DNA of 64,000 nucleotides from Pleomorphovibrio marinus (GTDB taxonomy: Bacteria > Bacteroidota > Bacteroidia > Cytophagales > Cyclobacteriaceae): assembly GCF_003347495.1 (NCBI RefSeq), contig NZ_QCXY01000002.1, positions 310,001 through 374,000 on the forward strand, in the 5' to 3' direction. Made by a program: the position numbers and the translations under genes. The first letter of the stretch is position 1. The number at the start of each line of letters is the position of its first letter. The notes under the pieces are model-generated. The model was not told where the DNA came from. It saw nothing but the letters and a program-made list of their open reading frames with translations, and made no database searches. Below, piece after piece: positions 27,958 through 35,977 of this stretch.

Positions 27958-28875
27958 TTAAACGGAAAATTTCGACATGGTTTGGTAGTCGTACTTGCTA
28001 AGTCCGGCAATCAAATGAGAAAGCGATGTCATTTTTCCCGGTATTCCAAGGCTATTTCCGATTTGTTGAAAAATATCAGCAGGCTTCATTCCGGAGTCCC
28101 TCATAGATAAGATGGAAGTAGCCCCTTTACTTTTTGCCATTTTGGCCTTCCCATCAAATAGAAGAGGATGATGCAGGAATACGGTGTCCTTGAAAGCTTT
28201 GGTTTGTGGAAGCAGTGAGCTTAAGTAAAGTTGTGCCAGGGTAGAATTGTATAGGTCTTGACCCCTTACGACCAAATCTACCCCAAACCAAATGTCATCT
28301 AACAGGGAAGCAAGTTGATAGGATGGCATTTGATCCTTCTTTCGCACTATAAAACCATTCATTTCCTTTGGCATTGGTGCAATCAGTTCATCAGAAAGGT
28401 AAGCAACACCAATTATAGGTGTGGATGTTGGGGTAAAAACCCGAAGGGAGGTTCCAGGAAGCCCTAATTCCAGTTTTTTACGGATGCATGTCCCAGGATA
28501 ACCTGGTCCTTGATGGCTTCGAGTAATTTTTTTTCTGGAACATTCGCAAGCAAAAACATTTTTATTTATCATCAATTGTCTCAACGCATCCTTATAATAG
28601 GGTATTCTTTGGTGCTGTGAAAAAACTTGATCAAAGTCCCCTATGGTTTTTGGCCCAATATCCCACCAAAACCCCAAAAAATTTAAGGTGTCAAAAATAT
28701 CTTGGATGTATTCTTTTTTAGTTCTGTTTTGGTCCAAGTCGTCGATTCTTAACAGAATTCTTGCCCCATGTTTTTTGGCTATGGCGGCGGTGATCGCAAA
28801 GGAAAGGACATTGCCTAGGTGTAAAAAACCACTGGGGGTAGGGGCAAAACGCGTTAGGGTGAAATTTTTAACCAT
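27958..28875 (-). CDS. gluQ: Glutamyl-Q tRNA(Asp) synthetase
   Basis: 305 residues: the catalytic half of a glutamyl-tRNA synthetase without the anticodon-binding domain, the usual GluQRS length. FAPTPSGFLHLGN (10-22) is the HIGH region, KMAKS (245-249) is the KMSKS loop, and a zinc site of the form CxC...YxxxC (CECS...YPGTC) is present, as in E. coli YadB. It loads glutamate onto queuosine in the wobble position of tRNA-Asp. It overlaps the upstream gene by 8 bp. The normal HIGH motif has HLGN here, tolerated in this subfamily. Confidence 0.9.
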   Translation of the reverse strand: MVKNFTLTRFAPTPSGFLHLGNVLSFAITAAIAKKHGARILLRIDDLDQNRTKKEYIQDIFDTLNFLGFWWDIGPKTIGDFDQVFSQHQRIPYYKDALRQLMINKNVFACECSRKKITRSHQGPGYPGTCIRKKLELGLPGTSLRVFTPTSTPIIGVAYLSDELIAPMPKEMNGFIVRKKDQMPSYQLASLLDDIWFGVDLVVRGQDLYNSTLAQLYLSSLLPQTKAFKDTVFLHHPLLFDGKAKMAKSKGATSILSMRDSGMKPADIFQQIGNSLGIPGKMTSLSHLIAGLSKYDYQTMSKFSV

Positions 28876-29548
28876 CGCCTAGCTTATCGAGGGAAATTGG
28901 TATAAACCTAGCAAAAAGTTCTTCTCTATACCAACCCTCTTTCTTTACTTTTTTCACAATATTGAGATGGTCTTTTTGGTAAGCATATTTTTCCATGTGT
29001 CCCATGCTTTCCCAGAAACTAAACGTAGCTTGCTCCAATACAGGTATCTCCCCAATACCCTTGGTGAATATTAATCCGCTGGCATTCTGCAGCGACCTAC
29101 TGGCCGCAGGGGTATGTCTGAGAAATCTCCAGATTTTGGCCCACCTTACCCTAGCCCTAGTAAGAACCATGATCTCCCCATCATTATATTCAAAACTGGC
29201 TTGAAGGGGATTTTCTCCTCCCCAAGATCCTTTACTTTGTACACAGCCCATCCAATAGGTGAAGTTACTTTTGCAATTTTTATTGAAATGGAGATAGGCC
29301 TCTGACTGGGTATATTGTTTGGCGGAAGGAATGTCTTTCCATACAATAAAAAGGGAATAGGTATGGAAGTCTGGACTAAGGGAAAAACCAAAGCCACCTC
29401 CAGTGCCCATCAGTTTAAAAAATTCTATTCCTTCTAAACTCTGGATGGGTTTTATCGCTAACTGCATCTGGTTAAATGCCCACCACCTTTTACCTTTTCT
29501 ATATTCAAAAAAAGTGATTGAACAAATTGACCGATTACGTTTTTCCAT
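28868..29548 (-). CDS. Spheroidene-monooxygenase-like (CrtA-like) protein
   Basis: 226 residues similar in layout to the CrtA-like family: FKLMGTGGGFGFSLSPDFHTYSL-type segment near 45-65, LTRARVRWAKIWRFLRHTP near 130-148, and FTKGIGEIPVLEQATFSFWES near 161-182. In purple bacteria CrtA oxidises spheroidene; in Bacteroidota most relatives have no tested role, and no other carotenoid gene is present here. It overlaps gluQ by 8 bp, so the two are translated together. No signal peptide or membrane helix. The enzyme activity is a guess by family. Confidence 0.72.
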   Translation of the reverse strand: MEKRNRSICSITFFEYRKGKRWWAFNQMQLAIKPIQSLEGIEFFKLMGTGGGFGFSLSPDFHTYSLFIVWKDIPSAKQYTQSEAYLHFNKNCKSNFTYWMGCVQSKGSWGGENPLQASFEYNDGEIMVLTRARVRWAKIWRFLRHTPAASRSLQNASGLIFTKGIGEIPVLEQATFSFWESMGHMEKYAYQKDHLNIVKKVKKEGWYREELFARFIPISLDKLGDG

Positions 29549-29601
29549 CTTTTATGCTTTAATAATAAACTAAATTAGCATGAAGACGGCAAAAACAGAA
29601 C

Positions 29602-29691
29602 CTAATTGAAAACCTTTTTCACTATAACATGAATTAATCCTATTGCTAAGCAAACGGTTACACCTACTATCACTAACTCCATTTTCTGCAT
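29602..29691 (-). CDS. Possible 29-residue single-pass membrane peptide
   Basis: On the minus strand an ATG at 29691 opens MQKMELVIVGVTVCLAIGLI and continues to a Lys-Lys-Val-Phe-Asn end. A hydrophobic core of about 19 residues is followed by a basic end, which looks like a small membrane peptide. It lies 53 bp upstream of the CrtA-like gene in the same direction. No family is recognised; it could be chance. Confidence 0.3.
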   Translation of the reverse strand: MQKMELVIVGVTVCLAIGLIHVIVKKVFN

Positions 29692-29799
29692 TTTTATACT
29701 TTATTAACTGTGCAGGAGCTATTAAGTTTACGTTATTTTAGGGGTTACATGGTAATGTTTCATGAAATTGACTTTAACTTGCGGCCTTATTTATGGAAT

Positions 29800-30957
29800 A
29801 TGCATGTTTTAAGAAAGAGAAGGTGGGCAGTAGGCAGTCTTTTTTTCATATCGGGTCTATATTTTTCCTCTTGGGCATCCCGGATTCCTGATTTTCAAAA
29901 AAGCTTTAACTTATCGGAAGGACAACTGGGCACCTTACTTCTAGGACTTCCAACGGGCTCCTTGATAGCCCTTCCCTTAGCAGCCTGGGCCGTTTATAAA
30001 TTTGGAAGCAAGGTAGTTATTCTGCTTGGGATTACCTTTTATATGCTCGCACTGATTTTATTGGGGTTGGCTGGCAGCAGTATTCAATTGGCATTTTTCG
30101 TGGTAGGCTTTGGTTTGATGGGTAACCTTATGAATATATCCCTAAATACCCAAGCAATAGATATTGAGGATGGTTACGGAAGAAGTATCATGAATTCTTT
30201 TCATGGGTTGTGGAGTCTGGCCGGCTTCACTGGTGCTGGTGTAGGTGCCCTGATGGTGTACTTAGGATGGGATCCGTTTTTTCATTACCTATTGGTGGCA
30301 GCTATTGGACTTATCGTGGTATTTATTGCTGCCTCCTTTCTGCGTCCTGAAAACCAGAATTCTGGACAATCCAACCAGTTGGTCTTTAAACGCCCCGATC
30401 CCTTGTTGCTCAGAATTGGGTTAGTGGGATTTTGTGGGATGCTCTGCGAAGGCTGTATGTTTGATTGGTCAGGTGTTTTTTTTTCAAAAGTAGTCCAAGT
30501 AGCACCCACAATGGTTCCTCTAGGTTTTTTCGCTTTTATGGGGGCAATGGCAAGTGGAAGGTTCTTGGCGGATAAAATTTCTAATTCTTTGGGTAAGATA
30601 GCAGTCCTACAAATAAGCGGTGCAATGATATCAGCAGGACTCATTATAAGTACATTGTTTCCGAATTTGTGGAGCGCCATTTTTGGTTTTTCTCTGGTGG
30701 GGCTGGGCACTGCCTCAGTGATACCTCTTTCTTATAGCATTGCTGGTCGGTCCAGCAATTATCCGCCAAGTATTGCCATAGCTATGGTCTCTACCCTTTC
30801 TTTTTTCGGGTTTCTCGTTGGCCCACCACTGATTGGGTTTATCGCCGAAATTTTTAATTTGAAAATTTCCTTCCTCCTAATCGCGGTGATGGGCAGCTTG
30901 ATAGGGCTTTTGGTGAGCATTAGGCAGCAGGTTTTTGCCGTGGGAATCAAAAGTTAG
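29800..30957 (+). CDS. MFS transporter (YbjJ-like)
   Basis: 385 residues from the ATG at 29800, with 12 predicted membrane helices. The opening LRKRRWAVGSLFFISGLYFSSWASRIPDFQ and the following helices match the YbjJ-type major facilitator group, whose substrates are unknown. Earlier in-frame starts exist (GTG 29710, ATG 29749 and 29755) and would add up to 30 residues; 29800 is preferred because relatives begin with a basic stretch just before helix 1. A weak hairpin (ACGAA/TTCGT at 30962-30975) follows. Possibly a sugar transporter. Confidence 0.78.
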   Translation: MHVLRKRRWAVGSLFFISGLYFSSWASRIPDFQKSFNLSEGQLGTLLLGLPTGSLIALPLAAWAVYKFGSKVVILLGITFYMLALILLGLAGSSIQLAFFVVGFGLMGNLMNISLNTQAIDIEDGYGRSIMNSFHGLWSLAGFTGAGVGALMVYLGWDPFFHYLLVAAIGLIVVFIAASFLRPENQNSGQSNQLVFKRPDPLLLRIGLVGFCGMLCEGCMFDWSGVFFSKVVQVAPTMVPLGFFAFMGAMASGRFLADKISNSLGKIAVLQISGAMISAGLIISTLFPNLWSAIFGFSLVGLGTASVIPLSYSIAGRSSNYPPSIAIAMVSTLSFFGFLVGPPLIGFIAEIFNLKISFLLIAVMGSLIGLLVSIRQQVFAVGIKS

Positions 30958-30961
30958 ATCT

Positions 30962-30978
30962 ACGAATAAATTCGTTTT
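30962..30978 (+). terminator. Weak terminator-like hairpin after the MFS gene
   Basis: ACGAA (30962-30966) pairs with TTCGT (30971-30975) around a TAAA loop and is followed by TTTTC. The five-bp stem is weak. Confidence 0.35.
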
Positions 30979-31121
30979 CACAAAACCTATCAAATTTATA
31001 GGATTTATATGGTTGTTTACTTTATCTGGTGAATTTATTGCTTATATTTACGCTTTGAATATTCGATTTGACAGGTATTTAGTTCATTCTGTTGAATTTC
31101 CGATCCACTAATTGTCCCTTT

Positions 31122-31814
31122 ATGAAAGTTACTGAAGTCTCCAAAAAGATATTTAGTCAGGAAGAAATTAAAGCCTTAAATAAGAAATACCACACCCTTT
31201 CCGTAGAGGAAAGAGTCCGTCAATTGTACGAGGATTTTGAGGATAAGGAAGTGATGTTGACTTCTTCCTTTGCAGCTACCTCTGCACTTTTACTCAGTAT
31301 TTTTTCAGGGATTAACCCTAACCAGAAAATATATTTTATTGACACCGGCTACCATTTTGAGGAAACGTTGGCTTACAAACAAAAATTGACTGAATTGTAC
31401 GGTCTAAATGTAGAATCCGTTGGTGCTGGGAAAGAGGATCATGAGTTTACCACCAAGAATCAAACATGGAAGTCAGATCCAGAGCTTTGCTGCTCCATCA
31501 ACAAGGTTAAACCATTAGAGGTTATCAAGAGCAGGTTTTCTGTATGGGTTAGTGGGTTGATGTGGTGGCAAAGCGACCATAGAGCTACCTTAGACATTTT
31601 TGAGGAAAGGGGAGGAATATTGAAGTTTTATCCCTTATTGGATGTGAGTGAGGAAGACAGGGATAAATATATCAAGGAACATGACTACCCATTTCACCCA
31701 TTAATCGCAAAGGGTTACCATAGTATCGGGTGCAAACATTGTACAGTACCTGGGGATGATAGAAGTGGAAGGTGGAACAATAGCCCAAAAACGGAATGTG
31801 GTTTGCACCTTTAA
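31122..31814 (+). CDS. cysH: Phosphoadenylyl/adenylyl-sulfate reductase
   Basis: 230 residues from ATG 31122 (a TTG 10 codons upstream is less likely). It reduces activated sulfate to sulfite. The P-loop-like SSFAATSALLL (48-58), the C-terminal ECGLH (225-229) with the active Cys, and two Cys pairs (Cys123-Cys124 in LCCSINKVKPL; Cys204 and Cys207 in GCKHC) are present. The Cys pairs bind a [4Fe-4S] cluster in APS-type reductases, so APS is the more likely substrate. The usual GLRREQS segment reads GLMWWQS. No other sulfate assimilation gene is nearby. Confidence 0.9.
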   Translation: MKVTEVSKKIFSQEEIKALNKKYHTLSVEERVRQLYEDFEDKEVMLTSSFAATSALLLSIFSGINPNQKIYFIDTGYHFEETLAYKQKLTELYGLNVESVGAGKEDHEFTTKNQTWKSDPELCCSINKVKPLEVIKSRFSVWVSGLMWWQSDHRATLDIFEERGGILKFYPLLDVSEEDRDKYIKEHDYPFHPLIAKGYHSIGCKHCTVPGDDRSGRWNNSPKTECGLHL

Positions 31815-31876
31815 ATTAAACCTATTTTCTATCTGTAGATTATTGAACTTATTTAAAGTTTCAAAGCTAAATTTTT

Positions 31877-31884
31877 TAATTTTG
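31877..31884 (+). promoter_or_regulatory. Possible -7 promoter element of the MurA paralogue
   Basis: TAATTTTG, a match to TAnnTTTG, ends 8 bp before the start codon at 31893. That is close for a transcript with a usable leader, and no -33 partner is clear at the normal spacing. Confidence 0.25.
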
Positions 31885-31892
31885 CCTTTCAA

Positions 31893-33152
31893 ATGAACGA
31901 ATCAAACAAATTACTTATTCAGGCAAGTAGGCTGGAGGGGGATGTATCATTAAGTGGTGCCAAAAACAGTGCCCTAAGGCTTATGGCGGCCTCTATTTTG
32001 ACTGACGAACCAGTGGAATTATTTAACTTTCCAAACAATTTGCTGGACGTAATCGTCCATGCCGAGATGTTGGAGGTGTTGGGTAAAAATTGCAGTAAAA
32101 ACAAGGATACTATCAAGATTTCAGAATCTGGAAATAAAATTGCCACGGCACTTTTATGGGAAAAGCGATCGATTCGCAACACCCTTTTGATACTTGGTGC
32201 ATTAACCGCAAGGTTTGGTGAAGGCAGGGTTCCCCTTCCGGGTGGGTGCAAACTCGGGGAAAGAAAGTACGAGCTTCATGTAATGCTTTTGGAAAGACTC
32301 GGAGCTAAGGTGTGGGAAGAAGAAGGCTTTTTATGCACAAAGGTAGATCGTAAAAGGTTGCATGGTACAGACATTCACCTGTCGATTCGCTCGACCGGGG
32401 CTACCGAAAATGCCATTATCTGTGGAAGTTTGGCTAAAGGTAAAACTACGATTTGGAATCCACACGTTAGGCCTGAGATCATGGATTTAGTAACTATGCT
32501 TTCCAAAATGGGTGCTGGCATCACGGTGTATGGACAGAAGTGCATAGAGGTGGAAGGGATTGAGAAACTCAATGGGGTAGCCCATTCCGTAATCCCAGAC
32601 AATATGGAAGCCCTAACCTGGGCCATAGGGTCTGTAATAACCAGGGGAGACATAGAGATTCATAATTTTCCACAAGAGCACCTAGACGTACCCTTGATTT
32701 TTCTCAAGGAAAGTGGCATGAAGATTTATCACAATGGCTCCAACGTAATTGTAAGAGGGGGAAATCCATATCCCTTGGAAATCAGTACAGGCCCTTATCC
32801 CGGCATCAATTCAGATATGCAGCCATTGATAGCAGTATATGCGGCCATGAGTCAAGGAGTATCTAAAATAATCGACCTAAGGTTTCCGGGAAGATATGGT
32901 TATGCCGAAGAATTATTAAAAATGGGGATGCAATATGAAATTGATAGAGACCTGCTAGTTATCCATGGAGGAAATCGGCTAAAAGGGGCTACCGTCAAAG
33001 CCCTGGATTTGCGAGCGGGTATGGCACTTCTTCTGGCTGGATTGACAGCGGAAGGGGAAACTCAAATCGAAAATGCGTGGCAGATAGGAAGAGGGTATGA
33101 GAATTTTATGGGTAAACTTAAAAACCTAGGAGCAAGCTTGACACTGATTTGA
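31893..33152 (+). CDS. MurA-like enolpyruvyl transferase paralogue
   Basis: 419 residues, colinear with UDP-GlcNAc enolpyruvyl transferase. Catalytic positions known from E. coli MurA are kept: SGAKNSA (Lys/Asn pair), Arg in SIRNTLLILGALTARFG, the active Cys and Arg in LPGGCKLGER, Asp in YPGINSDMQ, Arg in DLRFPGR, Asp/Arg in DLRAGMALL and Arg in GRGYENF. Housekeeping MurA in Bacteroidota, as I recall it, has Asp in place of this Cys, so this is probably an extra copy and not the cell-wall gene. It joins without gap to a flippase remnant and lies near a GT2, so it may modify a UDP-sugar for a surface polymer. That it is the cell's only murA cannot be excluded from this window. Confidence 0.82.
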   Translation: MNESNKLLIQASRLEGDVSLSGAKNSALRLMAASILTDEPVELFNFPNNLLDVIVHAEMLEVLGKNCSKNKDTIKISESGNKIATALLWEKRSIRNTLLILGALTARFGEGRVPLPGGCKLGERKYELHVMLLERLGAKVWEEEGFLCTKVDRKRLHGTDIHLSIRSTGATENAIICGSLAKGKTTIWNPHVRPEIMDLVTMLSKMGAGITVYGQKCIEVEGIEKLNGVAHSVIPDNMEALTWAIGSVITRGDIEIHNFPQEHLDVPLIFLKESGMKIYHNGSNVIVRGGNPYPLEISTGPYPGINSDMQPLIAVYAAMSQGVSKIIDLRFPGRYGYAEELLKMGMQYEIDRDLLVIHGGNRLKGATVKALDLRAGMALLLAGLTAEGETQIENAWQIGRGYENFMGKLKNLGASLTLI

Positions 33153-33410
33153 TGGGTGATTCACTAAGAAGCCTGGTTTTTGCAGGAATTTTTAGGAATA
33201 TTGTTCAACTTGCAGTAAACAAATCTTTCGGATTTTTGGTCAAGCTGGTTTTGGCAAGACTGTTGTTTCCAGAAGAATTTGGGCTTGTAGGGATGGCGGT
33301 AGTTTTTACAGGTTTTATAAATGTACTTAATGATGTAGGAATTGGAGCGGCCTTGATTCAAAAGAAAGAGAAGGATTTAAAAGAATTCTATACTTAATTT
33401 GCAGGGCTAA
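33152..33410 (+). pseudogene. Second Wzx-type flippase remnant, N-terminal fragment
   Basis: The ATG at 33152 overlaps the stop of the MurA paralogue (TGATG). About 82 residues follow, ending at TAA 33395-33397, and they match the flippase N-terminus: LVKLVLARLLFPEEFGLVGM and VFTGFINVLNDVGIGAALIQ. After the stop the frame still reads F-A-G-L as expected of the family, then changes abruptly to a nitroreductase-like sequence at about 33411. This looks like a deletion junction. The coding order MurA-like then flippase was probably a working operon before the loss. Confidence 0.8.
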
Positions 33411-33744
33411 AAAACAGGATTTACAGATCAAATTGACCAATTGCTTATTGTAACTGCATCATTGGAGTGTTTTGAAGATGGCAAAGATAGAAATCAATCC
33501 TATTTTGACAGAGGGCTTTTTGGTACGACCTTTATGTATACCATCTATTATAAACAACTAGTTAACTGCCCTTTAAATTGGTCTGCAAATCCCCATAAGG
33601 ACACCAAGCTTAGAAAGCTGATTGATATTCCCTCATCCCATTTAGTAATTATGTTGCTCGCAGTAGGTAATTTCAAAGATGAGTGAGTTCCTGTATGCTG
33701 CCTCATCCAGTAGACCTTTATCGGAAGTTTCCTTGGAAATATAA
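33411..33744 (+). pseudogene. Remnant of a nitroreductase-family gene (C-terminal half)
   Basis: The frame from 33411 reads KTGFTDQIDQLLIVTASLEC, RGLFGTTFMY, LVNCPLNWSANPHKDTKLRK and IPSSHLVIMLLAVGNF, then meets TGA at 33684-33686. Dropping two bases restores EFLYAASSSRPLSEVSLEI to TAA 33742-33744. This is the C-terminal half of the nitroreductase-like proteins found in some exopolysaccharide loci. The N-terminal half is missing and there is one frameshift, so it is dead. Such genes usually sit with polysaccharide pyruvyl transferases, none of which remain here. Confidence 0.7.
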
Positions 33745-33757
33745 ATGAATTAAGAAA

Positions 33758-34786
33758 ATGGCAGAGGAAAAATCCCCATTAGTTTCTGTAATTACACCTT
33801 TTTACAATAGGGCAGCCTATGTGGAGGAATCCGTAAAAAGCTTGCTTTCCCAAACCTATCCAAATCTGGAAATACTCATCATTAATGACGCCTCAACGGA
33901 TGACACATTAGCAAAAATTAATGAAGTTGTCGCGGGGGATCAAAGGGCTAGAGTAATTAACAATGAATCCAATAAAGGATTGGTGCATAGTTTAATGGAT
34001 ACCGTGAAGGAGGCAAAGGGGGAGTTTATTGCCATACACGGGAGCGGAGACATTTCCATGCCAACACGAATTGAAAAGCAAGCCGAAGCGTTAAGAAAGG
34101 ATCCAAAGCTTGTTTTGGTGGGATGTTTTGTCAAAAAAGAGACTGAATCAGGTAATCAGGAATTGAGAAAAAGAGAAATTCCGCCTTTTTTGGAATCAAA
34201 CCTATTAATCAAGTCCGCCTTCAATCATGGTGATGTGATGTTTAAAAAACAGGCATATATAAATGCAGGTGGATACAGAAAGTTTTTTAAATATGGGCAA
34301 GATAGGGATTTGTGGCTGAGAATGGTCAAGCAGGGTGATTTTGGAATAGTGGAACAACCCTTATACCTGATAAAACACATTAAAAATAGTGTTTCAAAAA
34401 ATCCAAAGAAACGATTTGAACAACGCTTGTATTCCAACTACGCAAGGATGTTGTATTTGTCCAATCTTGAGGGGAAGAATTCCAGTCCTATGGAAGACCC
34501 AGAGGGTTTGTATGATATTTATTACGGTAATTTTGCTAAAAGGGAAATACTGATTCAAACTGAAGATTTCACCGATAGAATTATTCCCGAACTGGAAAGG
34601 ATAATGAACAAGGGCCACCTTGATGTCCTAGAACGGTTGTTTTTAATAGCCAGTAAAAGAGGGAAACCATTTTTTGCGAATATTATACTGAAATTGTTGA
34701 AAACAAAACAAAATTACGTAATTCGAAAAGCCCAAAAAAATATGGAGAAAGGCCCTTTAGAAGTGTTTAAGATCTTAAACAGCTAA
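33758..34786 (+). CDS. GT2-family glycosyltransferase lacking a normal DxD
   Basis: 342 residues. VSVITPFYNRAAYVEES, INDASTDDT and GQDRDLWLRM (near 186) are GT2 motifs. The metal-binding DxD position, usually LDSDD, reads HGSGD (94-98), so only the last Asp remains. The C-terminal 110 residues are not shared with short GT2 proteins. It is the only intact gene left from the second polysaccharide module. Its stop touches the stop of the minus-strand gene directly (34784-34789), with no terminator between. Confidence 0.83.
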   Translation: MAEEKSPLVSVITPFYNRAAYVEESVKSLLSQTYPNLEILIINDASTDDTLAKINEVVAGDQRARVINNESNKGLVHSLMDTVKEAKGEFIAIHGSGDISMPTRIEKQAEALRKDPKLVLVGCFVKKETESGNQELRKREIPPFLESNLLIKSAFNHGDVMFKKQAYINAGGYRKFFKYGQDRDLWLRMVKQGDFGIVEQPLYLIKHIKNSVSKNPKKRFEQRLYSNYARMLYLSNLEGKNSSPMEDPEGLYDIYYGNFAKREILIQTEDFTDRIIPELERIMNKGHLDVLERLFLIASKRGKPFFANIILKLLKTKQNYVIRKAQKNMEKGPLEVFKILNS

Positions 34787-35965
34787 TCACCGCTCCTGAA
34801 AGAAAACAAACACCCCTTTTTTGTTGGCAGATACAATGTCAATCCACCCGTTTCCATTCATGTCCTGACATACCACGTGTACGCCCACCCCTGAGTCATC
34901 ATCTACCATGTGTCCTGTCCATGTAGGTGAGGGGCCAGGATTGAATTCGTACCAATACACATAGGCAGGTCCTTCTGCACCGGGATCCTTGCCCATATGG
35001 GCATAGTACCTTTTTCCTGTCACCAAGTCTAAGTTCCCATTGCCATTGATATCAACCAATTCTAAACCGTGTGTTTGGGTAAAGGTATCATCGATGAGAT
35101 GGGTTTGCCATGTTATGCCTCCGTTGGGTCCTTTTATTTGTTCATGCCACCAAATTCCCAATTGGTGGGCTGAAGAGGAAATCACATCCATGAGCCCATT
35201 TCCGGTAATGTCCATGGCATGCATCTGTGCACTTGCCTCCCCTAGATTAGCCTCATGAAATTGCCAAGGACCCTTTGTGGGGTCCTCTGGTGCCTCCCAC
35301 CATCCCTCTGTAATGATTACGTCCATTCTACCATTTCCATTCATATCTCCTGCTCCGAGGCCATGTGCAAAATTACCTGTGGAAGGACTGCCAGGCTTGG
35401 AAATAGTATGCATCTTCCAAGTGAGGTTAGATGAACCTGAAGGTGCCTGAAACCATACCATTTCTCCCGTTTCTGGAATGCTACCCAAAATGTCCATCCT
35501 ACCGTCACCATCTATATCGTAAAACCCCGCTGATTCATTGCCGAGGGTTTCGTGTATGATATGGGCCTTCCAGTGCCCTTCCTTGCCTTTTGGGTTTTCA
35601 AACCACTGTACTTCCTTTCCCGGGAATCCTATTCGGACAAAGTCCACCCATCCATCTTGGTTAACATCCATTCCATATGAAATGAATGCGTTGCTGTACC
35701 CTTTGTCGTATTCGAAGACCTCAGGGGTAGTCAGCGCATGTTTTTTCCAATGAGGTGCCTCAAACCAATAGGACCCAACCATTACGTCCAATAGTCCGTC
35801 CCGGTTTACATCTCCTACAGCAACTCCCTCAGCCAAAAACTCTTGAGTTAGCGTTTGTTTGGAGAAATTGATAGTACTTCCGTCAACCTGCTGGGCAGAA
35901 ACATTACCAAATGGGTTGAGAGTGAGCAACAAAAAAATCGGGAAACAGTAATGTTTAAGGGTCAT
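34787..35965 (-). CDS. Secreted FG-GAP/VCBS-repeat protein
   Basis: 392 residues with a signal peptide (1-24, ending VSAQ). Seven calcium-binding-type repeats D-x-N/D-x-D/N-G-x-x-D are spread evenly (DVNRDGLLDVM, DVNQDGWVDFV, DIDGDGRMDIL, DMNGNGRMDVI, DITGNGLMDVI, DINGNGNLDLV, DMNGNGWIDIV), as in an integrin-like seven-blade propeller. It is probably extracytoplasmic and calcium-binding. It lies 12 bp after the second cytochrome/HEAT gene and should be cotranscribed with it. Function unknown. Confidence 0.85.
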   Translation of the reverse strand: MTLKHYCFPIFLLLTLNPFGNVSAQQVDGSTINFSKQTLTQEFLAEGVAVGDVNRDGLLDVMVGSYWFEAPHWKKHALTTPEVFEYDKGYSNAFISYGMDVNQDGWVDFVRIGFPGKEVQWFENPKGKEGHWKAHIIHETLGNESAGFYDIDGDGRMDILGSIPETGEMVWFQAPSGSSNLTWKMHTISKPGSPSTGNFAHGLGAGDMNGNGRMDVIITEGWWEAPEDPTKGPWQFHEANLGEASAQMHAMDITGNGLMDVISSSAHQLGIWWHEQIKGPNGGITWQTHLIDDTFTQTHGLELVDINGNGNLDLVTGKRYYAHMGKDPGAEGPAYVYWYEFNPGPSPTWTGHMVDDDSGVGVHVVCQDMNGNGWIDIVSANKKGVFVFFQER

Positions 35966-35977
35966 ATTAATTGGGCT

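Noticed and set aside
33441-33686. Independent 81-residue gene
   Set aside because: The sequence is the interior of a nitroreductase-family protein, with the rest of its C-terminus in another frame, and its start is inside a broken frame.
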